The translations under genes were made by a program, and so were the position numbers. Under the pieces are notes generated by a model. It worked only from the letters and a program-made list of their open reading frames with translations, was not told the DNA's origin and searched no databases. From assembly GCF_020217185.1 (NCBI RefSeq), contig NZ_JAIWNX010000160.1, positions 1 to 10,000 on the forward strand: a stretch of 10,000 bases of DNA, given 5' to 3'. This document shows, in pieces, positions 5,710 through 10,000 of the stretch. This stretch comes from Asticcacaulis sp. (lineage in GTDB: Bacteria; Pseudomonadota; Alphaproteobacteria; Caulobacterales; Caulobacteraceae). The first letter of the stretch is position 1, and each line of letters begins with the position of its first letter.

Positions 5710-7929
5710 TTAGCGTACGCCGGCGATATAGCGGCCATTGGTGATGTGGGTCACCTGTGAGGTCGCCTGACCTTCCATCATGATGTCGATCTCGCTGCGA
5801 TCCACGGGCTTGGAGAACAGATAGCCCTGAATGATGGCGCAGCCGGCCTGACGCAGGATGTGGCTCTGCGCCTGGGTTTCGACCCCTTCGGCCAGAATGC
5901 TGAGGTGCAGCGCCTTGGCCAGCTTGATGATGGCGCGGATCAGCGCCTCGGCGTCCGGATCGACCCCCAGATTGGAGACGAAGGAGCGGTCGATCTTGAT
6001 CTTGTCCACCGGGTAGCGGCTCAGATAGCTGAGCGACGAATAGCCGGTGCCGAAATCGTCGAGCGCGATGGAGAAGCCCATCTGACGTAACGCATTGAGC
6101 GTATTCTGCGTCGGCTGATCGTCGTTGAGCAGCATCCCTTCGGTGATCTCGATTTCGATGGAACGCGGCTCGACGCCGGTTTCGCGCAGCATGTCCTTCA
6201 GTTCCGGCAGGAAGCGCGAGGACCGCAACTGCGTCGCCGACACATTGATGGCCACCTTCAGGCCCGGCCAGCGTTTGGAATCGATCAGGGCGCGACGCAT
6301 GATCAGCGTGCCCAGATCCATCATCAGGCCGCACTCTTCGGCCAGAGGCACGAAATAGGCGGGGCTGATCGGGCCGCGCTGCGGGTGGCTCCAGCGTGCC
6401 AGCGCCTCGACGCCGACGATGCGGCCATTGTGATCGACCTGCGGCTGATAGACGACGTCGATGGCTTCGACGTGGATGGCTTCGCGCAGGCCCGTTTCCA
6501 GCAGTTTGCGCAGCTTGATCGTCGCATCCATCTCGATTTCGAAGAAGGCGTATTGCGAACGGCCCTGTTCCTTGGCGCGATAGAGCGCAAGGTCGGCCTG
6601 ACGCAGGGCTTCGGCGGCTTCGATGTCCGATTCCTGCAACAGGGTGACGCCGATGGAGCAGGATGAATAGACCGGGCCGCTTTCCAGCGTGACCTGACCC
6701 TTGAGGCCTTCCAGCACGCGCTTGGCCAGGGCGGCCGCGGAATGGGCGTCTGTGTCGGTCTGGATGATCACGAAGACGTCGCCGCCCAGACGCGCCAGCG
6801 TATCGCCCGCCCGGATCATGCTGCCGATCTTTTGCGCCGAATGACGGATCAGTTCGTCGCCCGCCGAATGGCCTAGCGTATCGTTGACGTCCTTGAAGCG
6901 GTCGAGGCCGACGCACATGACGGCGACCGAACCGCCCTGACGGCGCAGGCGCTCGGTGGCCTGATTGAGGCGATCGGTGAACAGGGTGCGGTTGGGCAGG
7001 CCGGTCAGGCCGTCGTGCAGCGCCATGTGCTTGGCGCGCGCTTCCGAAGCGATCAGGCTGCGCGCAGTCTTCTGGCTGCGGTGCAGCAGCGCCAGCGCCA
7101 CGCCCCCCAGACCGGCCGAAACCAGCAGGGACGGGATCAGGGCGCGCATGAACAGGTCAAGCCCCGGACGCGACGGCTGCCACGTCAGTTCGGCCTTTTC
7201 CTGACCGGTCGAGTCGGTGAACACGGCGCGCGCCGAACCGGGCTGCACGTTCTGACCGCTGCGCAGTTCGGTGATGGTGCTCAGCAGATGCCCCTGCGAC
7301 AGGGCCGCCAGTTCGCCATAGCTCAGCCGGTGCACGCCTACCACCAGATAGGGGGTGTAGCGCGCCAGGTCCTGTCGCGTGCTGTCGGGCAGGATCAGGC
7401 TGGCCCCCAGCAGATAGACGTGGCCATCCAGCACGGTCAGCCGCGCAATGGCGTTGGTCTTCGACGTGAAGCCTATGCCGGAGGCGGTATAGACATAGTG
7501 GCGTTCACGCAGGTCTTTCGACAGGCGGGTGATTTCACCGCTCAGGCGGTTATAGGCGGAAAGCGAGGTTTCCTGCTTGCCTTCCCACGCCAGCACCGGA
7601 CGATTGAGACCGTCCAGCACGAAGGTCTGCTCGTAATTCAGATATTCGGAAAAATAGCTGCCGTAATTGTCGGCGACGAACTGATGATCGAATTTGACCA
7701 CCGTCCGGTTGACCGCTTCGTTCCAGATGGTCATGGGAGCCATCAGGCGCGCCTGCGTCTCCGCCAGATGCATCAGCCCACTGCGCACATAGTTTTCTTC
7801 GCGCTCGCGGCTCGACTTGTCGATTTCGGCGGCCCAGATCCACAAGGACCCGATCAACGCACACACGGCCCCGACCACAACAATGGTCATGGGGGCCAAA
7901 AGTCTTAATTCACTCCGGTCTCGTTTCAC
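5710..7929 (-). CDS. Membrane CHASE4-GGDEF-EAL protein, probable c-di-GMP phosphodiesterase with degenerate GGDEF
   Basis: This is a 739-residue inner-membrane signalling protein. The first membrane helix is at about 10-34 and the second at about 262-283. Between them lies a periplasmic sensor resembling CHASE4 (MTIWNEAV, then FVADNYGSYFSEY and the D-G-L-N-R strand). The GGDEF domain starts at DGLTGLPNR (306-314), but its signature reads GGDVF (382-386) and the first metal-binding Asp is Gly341 (VGLDRFKDVND), so diguanylate cyclase activity is unlikely. The inhibitory-site motif RxxD is kept (R373-D376). The EAL domain (about 490-712) keeps E508-A-L, the INVSATQL Asn, EITE, the DDFGTGYSS pair D624-D625, IKIDRSF, AEGVET and QGYLFSKP, so c-di-GMP hydrolysis to pGpG is likely. 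The start is GTG (7929); an in-frame TGA lies four codons upstream, and the ribosome site is weak. ATG at codon 14 is the alternative but would cut into the first helix. Confidence 0.93.
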   Translation of the reverse strand: MKRDRSELRLLAPMTIVVVGAVCALIGSLWIWAAEIDKSSREREENYVRSGLMHLAETQARLMAPMTIWNEAVNRTVVKFDHQFVADNYGSYFSEYLNYEQTFVLDGLNRPVLAWEGKQETSLSAYNRLSGEITRLSKDLRERHYVYTASGIGFTSKTNAIARLTVLDGHVYLLGASLILPDSTRQDLARYTPYLVVGVHRLSYGELAALSQGHLLSTITELRSGQNVQPGSARAVFTDSTGQEKAELTWQPSRPGLDLFMRALIPSLLVSAGLGGVALALLHRSQKTARSLIASEARAKHMALHDGLTGLPNRTLFTDRLNQATERLRRQGGSVAVMCVGLDRFKDVNDTLGHSAGDELIRHSAQKIGSMIRAGDTLARLGGDVFVIIQTDTDAHSAAALAKRVLEGLKGQVTLESGPVYSSCSIGVTLLQESDIEAAEALRQADLALYRAKEQGRSQYAFFEIEMDATIKLRKLLETGLREAIHVEAIDVVYQPQVDHNGRIVGVEALARWSHPQRGPISPAYFVPLAEECGLMMDLGTLIMRRALIDSKRWPGLKVAINVSATQLRSSRFLPELKDMLRETGVEPRSIEIEITEGMLLNDDQPTQNTLNALRQMGFSIALDDFGTGYSSLSYLSRYPVDKIKIDRSFVSNLGVDPDAEALIRAIIKLAKALHLSILAEGVETQAQSHILRQAGCAIIQGYLFSKPVDRSEIDIMMEGQATSQVTHITNGRYIAGVR

Positions 7930-7981
7930 GAGGCGTACTCATTCTGAGGGCGGTTACCTAAGGTGCCACCATACGGTAAAA

Positions 7982-7996
7982 GCCTTAAATTAAGGC
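7982..7996. promoter_or_regulatory. Perfect 15-nt palindrome, candidate operator in the divergent promoter region
   Basis: GCCTTAA-A-TTAAGGC is a perfect inverted repeat around a single central A. It lies 53 nt upstream of the GGDEF-EAL start and about 70 nt upstream of the candidate GST -35 element, in the least GC-rich part of the divergent region. A homodimeric regulator could bind it. It is not a CtrA site, since the two TTAA blocks are only 1 nt apart rather than 7. No adjacent gene encodes an obvious regulator for it. Confidence 0.45.
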
Positions 7997-8064
7997 AAAT
8001 GGAAAACTCTTTTGTAATGAAGGGGTTGCGTGCCTATGTGCAGATGTGTGCAATGGTTTTTCCC

Positions 8065-8091
8065 TTGACCATCAACAGGTTGGGCTGCATC
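8065..8091 (+). promoter_or_regulatory. Candidate Caulobacter-type housekeeping promoter for the GST gene
   Basis: TTGACCA (8065-8071) and GCTGCATC (8084-8091) are 12 nt apart, fitting the Caulobacter consensus TTGACSS, 10-14 nt, GCTANAWC with 7 of 8 matches in the -10 element. The transcript would begin near 8098, about 20 nt before the ATG, leaving just enough leader for the GGAGG site. Confidence 0.6.
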
Positions 8092-8117
8092 TATGCAGGG
8101 CTGTAACGGAGGCTGTT

Positions 8118-8711
8118 ATGCGGTTGTTCATCAATTCAGGTTCGCCTTTTGCGCGAAAATGCAGAATTCTGGTTCGGGAAATGGGGCTGACCGACCGCGT
8201 GGAGGACGTGCCAACGGTAACTTTGGACAGTGTTCCGGCGCACGTCGCCGTTAACCCTTTTGCGCAGGTGCCGGCCTTGGTGACCGATCACGGGGCGTTT
8301 GTGGATTCGACGCTGATCTGCGAATGGCTGGCGGCGCATTACGGGCCTTACCCGCTTTATCCCGAAGGCGAGGCGCAGTGGGCGGCGCGTCAGGCGGAGG
8401 CGCTGGCCGACGGGATTCTCGAAACCGCCGTAAAGATGGTGATCGAACACCGCCGCCCGGAACACGAACGCTCCGCCGCCTGGCTCAAGCGCTGGGAAGA
8501 GGGGCTGCGCCGGGCCCTGAAGGCCGTGGATGGGCTGTGCGTGGCGTCGGATGGGCAGCCGGGGCTGGCCGAAATCACCCTGGCTTCGGCGGCGACCTAT
8601 ATCGATTTCCGTTTCCCTAAACTCGACTGGCACGCCGAGGCCCCGCGCCTTGTGGCCCTGCGCGATCAACTGGAAAAACGCCAATCCTTTATCGACACCT
8701 ATCCGTCTTAA
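8118..8711 (+). CDS. Glutathione S-transferase family protein
   Basis: This is a 197-residue protein, typical of small bacterial GSTs. The N-terminal thioredoxin-like domain has [24 protein letters not shown] (residues 1-24), with Ser7/Ser9 and Cys15 near the usual catalytic position; NPFAQVPAL carries the cis-proline before a beta strand; DSTLICEWL matches the D/E-S motif that holds the gamma-glutamyl part of glutathione. The rest is the all-alpha C-terminal domain ([18 protein letters not shown] onward), ending with the IDFRFP and FIDTYPS regions. The start at ATG 8118 has a perfect GGAGG (8108-8112) five nt upstream; the frame runs back to a GTG at 8046, which would overlap the candidate promoter. 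Substrate cannot be predicted. It is divergent from the GGDEF-EAL gene and 71 nt upstream of prfA. Confidence 0.9.
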   Translation: MRLFINSGSPFARKCRILVREMGLTDRVEDVPTVTLDSVPAHVAVNPFAQVPALVTDHGAFVDSTLICEWLAAHYGPYPLYPEGEAQWAARQAEALADGILETAVKMVIEHRRPEHERSAAWLKRWEEGLRRALKAVDGLCVASDGQPGLAEITLASAATYIDFRFPKLDWHAEAPRLVALRDQLEKRQSFIDTYPS

Positions 8712-8729
8712 AGGTAAGAAGCGCGTTTT

Positions 8730-8756
8730 CCCCCTCCCGGCATTGCGGGGAGGGGG
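8730..8756 (+). repeat. Palindromic GC-rich hairpin between GST gene and prfA
   Basis: CCCCCTCCC (8730-8738) pairs with GGGAGGGGG (8748-8756), nine perfect pairs with a 9-nt loop. No T-run follows, so complete termination is unlikely; partial attenuation or RNA stabilisation between the two genes is possible. It resembles the CTCCC/GGGAG intergenic palindromes that also begin the repeat at 9866. Confidence 0.6.
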
Positions 8757-8770
8757 CCACGAAGTCTTTT

Positions 8771-8774
8771 GAGG
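8771..8774 (+). promoter_or_regulatory. Ribosome binding site supporting the TTG start of prfA
   Basis: GAGG stands 8 nt before TTG 8783. No comparable site precedes the next in-frame ATG (8834), so it supports TTG as the real start. Confidence 0.6.
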
Positions 8775-8782
8775 TCGTTCCT

Positions 8783-9859
8783 TTGATACGTCTGCCGCAG
8801 GCCAAGCTCGATCAGGTCGTCGATCGTTTCCGCATGATCGAGGCGCGCATGGAAAGTGCCACCGATGGCACAGAGATCGTCAAGCTGTCGAAGGAGCACG
8901 CCGAACTGAAACCCGTGGTCGATGCGGTCACGGCGCTGCTCAAGGCGCGTGCCTCTGGGCCGGAGCTTGAGGAACTGATCGCGCTCAATGATCCCGAACT
9001 GTCGCCGCTGGCGCAGGAGGAGTTTCAGGAGCTGAAAGAGCGCCTGCCGGAGCTGGAACGCGGGGTGGCGCTGCTACTGGCGCCCAAGGACAAGGACGAA
9101 AACGCTTCGGCCATCCTCGAAGTGCGCGCCGGGACCGGCGGTGACGAGGCGGCGCTGTTCGCCGGCGACCTGTTCCGCATGTATTCGCGCTATGCGGCGT
9201 CGCAGGGCTGGCGCGTTGAGATTGATTCCATCAGCGAAGGTGACGCGGGCGGCTATAAGGAAATCATCGCCTCGGTGACGGGCGACGGCGTGTTCGGCAA
9301 GCTGAAGTTCGAATCGGGCGTGCACCGCGTGCAGCGCGTCCCGGCCACCGAAGCGGGCGGCCGCATCCACACCTCGGCGGCCACCGTCGCCGTTCTGCCC
9401 GAAGCCGAGGATGTCGAAATCGACATTCAGGACAAGGACATCCGCATCGACACCTACCGTGCGTCGGGCTCCGGCGGTCAGCACGTCAACAAGACCGATT
9501 CGGCGGTACGTATTACCCACCTGCCGACGGGGATCGTGGCGACCTCATCGGAAAAGTCGCAGCACATGAACCGGCAGATCGCCATGCGCAACCTCAAGGC
9601 GCGCCTGTACGACATCCAGCGTCAGGCGCTCGATGCCGCGCGCTCCGATGCCCGCAAATCGCAGGTCGGCTCCGGCGACCGCTCGGAACGCATCCGCACC
9701 TATAACTACCCGCAGGGTCGGGTGTCCGATCACCGCATCAACCTGACCCTCTATAATCTGGCGCAATTTATGGAAGGCGAGATGGATCAGATGATCAACG
9801 CCCTGATCGCCGACGATCAGGCGGCGCGTCTGGCCATGCTTGAAGAGGAACTGGGGTAA
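8783..9859 (+). CDS. prfA: Peptide chain release factor 1 (RF1)
   Basis: RF1 reads UAA and UAG stop codons and releases the finished protein from the ribosome. The 358 residues match the family length (about 360). The N-terminal helical domain (about 1-100) is followed by [15 protein letters not shown] (domain 2), the stop-codon recognition loop [12 protein letters not shown] with the RF1-specific P-A-T at 187-189 (RF2 has S-P-F), and the catalytic GGQ at 231-233 in [17 protein letters not shown]. The C-terminal helix includes [19 protein letters not shown]. The start appears to be TTG 8783, giving [12 protein letters not shown]; starting at ATG 8834 would remove the first helix. The release factor methylase gene prmC often follows prfA, but the window ends in repeats before any such gene. 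It lies 71 nt after the GST gene and may be cotranscribed with it. Confidence 0.97.
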   Translation: MIRLPQAKLDQVVDRFRMIEARMESATDGTEIVKLSKEHAELKPVVDAVTALLKARASGPELEELIALNDPELSPLAQEEFQELKERLPELERGVALLLAPKDKDENASAILEVRAGTGGDEAALFAGDLFRMYSRYAASQGWRVEIDSISEGDAGGYKEIIASVTGDGVFGKLKFESGVHRVQRVPATEAGGRIHTSAATVAVLPEAEDVEIDIQDKDIRIDTYRASGSGGQHVNKTDSAVRITHLPTGIVATSSEKSQHMNRQIAMRNLKARLYDIQRQALDAARSDARKSQVGSGDRSERIRTYNYPQGRVSDHRINLTLYNLAQFMEGEMDQMINALIADDQAARLAMLEEELG

Positions 9860-9865
9860 ATATCT

Positions 9866-9891
9866 CCTCCCTGCGCGTGAGCGTGGGGAGG
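9866..9891 (+). repeat. Stem-loop with GTGA tetraloop after prfA
   Basis: CCTCCCTGCGC (9866-9876) pairs with GCGTGGGGAGG (9881-9891), eleven continuous pairs including two G-T wobbles, closed by a GTGA loop of the GNRA type. It starts 6 nt after the prfA stop. There is no T-run directly after it; GTGG then CATTTT follow, so termination would be weak at best. It is the first module of the repeat mosaic that continues to the window end. Confidence 0.65.
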
Positions 9892-9894
9892 TGG

Positions 9895-10000
9895 CATTTT
9901 GAGCGCTAGTGAAAAATGACGGAGGGGGGTAACACCAGAATTACAGGCGTCGCAGCGCCTTGAGGTCGTGTCGCCGCCCCCCTCCGTCGCCTCGCTTCGC
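9895..10000. repeat. Mosaic of palindromes continuing past the window end
   Basis: Three structures follow the stem-loop at 9866. CATTTT (9895-9900) pairs with AAAATG (9913-9918) around an AGCGCT palindrome (9902-9907). GACGGAGGGGGG (9918-9929) has a perfect inverted 12-nt copy at 9977-9988, enclosing 47 nt. Inside that, AGGCG (9945-9949) pairs with CGCCT (9956-9960). The last bases, CGCCTCGCTTCGC, look like the start of a further palindrome. No coding sequence is seen. The pattern matches mosaic intergenic repeats common in Caulobacterales; no GANTC methylation site is present in it. Confidence 0.65.

Noticed and set aside
5546..6916. Long minus-strand reading frame of 456 codons overlapping the GGDEF-EAL gene
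   Set aside because: It lies in another frame of the same strand, is Arg/Pro/Gly-rich without domain character, and ends in translated repeat (TDCTDFTD). The GGDEF-EAL frame explains the region.
7015..7908. 297-codon plus-strand frame opposite the GGDEF-EAL gene
   Set aside because: It is an antisense shadow of clearly conserved coding sequence with no recognisable domain.
7982..7996. CtrA binding site (TTAA-N7-TTAA)
   Set aside because: The two TTAA blocks are 1 nt apart, not 7, so the cell-cycle regulator motif is not met.
9866..10000. CcrM-associated intergenic repeat
   Set aside because: No GANTC methylation site occurs in this stretch, so I did not assign it to that type of Caulobacter repeat.

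Overview
The window is a GC-rich bacterial chromosome segment, most likely from the Caulobacteraceae (Alphaproteobacteria; an Asticcacaulis-like organism is my best guess). The evidence is a TonB-dependent receptor next to a SapC-family gene, candidate promoters that resemble the Caulobacter housekeeping consensus (TTGACSS, spacer, GCTANAWC), and G/C-rich palindromic intergenic repeats of the kind common in Caulobacterales. The genus is an inference from content and cannot be proved here.

Layout, left to right. (1) 1-1248 (+): C-terminal part of a TonB-dependent outer-membrane receptor of the ZnuD (zinc uptake) type, with a His/acid-rich loop at the window edge. (2) 1448-2236 (+): SapC-family protein, closed by a strong intrinsic terminator. 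(3) 2296-2411: an inverted-repeat element between convergent genes. (4) 2419-2829 (-): small MaoC-like hotdog-fold protein. (5) 3025-4275 (+) and 4342-5475 (+): a RodZ-like cell-shape protein followed by IspG of the MEP isoprenoid pathway, the same gene order as in Escherichia coli. (6) 5524-5633: a second inverted-repeat element, again between convergent genes, followed by a bidirectional terminator. (7) 5710-7929 (-): membrane CHASE4-GGDEF-EAL protein whose GGDEF site is degenerate and whose EAL site looks intact, so probably a c-di-GMP phosphodiesterase. (8) 8118-8711 (+): glutathione S-transferase-like protein, divergent from (7), with a good promoter and ribosome binding site. (9) 8783-9859 (+): peptide chain release factor 1, apparently starting at TTG. 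(10) 9866-10000: start of a mosaic of palindromes that runs off the window.

The genes are mostly housekeeping or envelope functions with no single shared pathway; I see no phage, transposase, CRISPR array, toxin-antitoxin pair, tRNA or rRNA. The most unusual content is non-coding. The two convergent intergenic regions carry elements of different sequence but the same plan: outer inverted arms built from 9-nt units, and a GGGCGC-NNN-GCGCC mini-hairpin just before the right arm. The degenerate GGDEF domain with an intact inhibitory site is the most interesting protein-level observation. I found no clear candidate for an entirely new multi-gene system.
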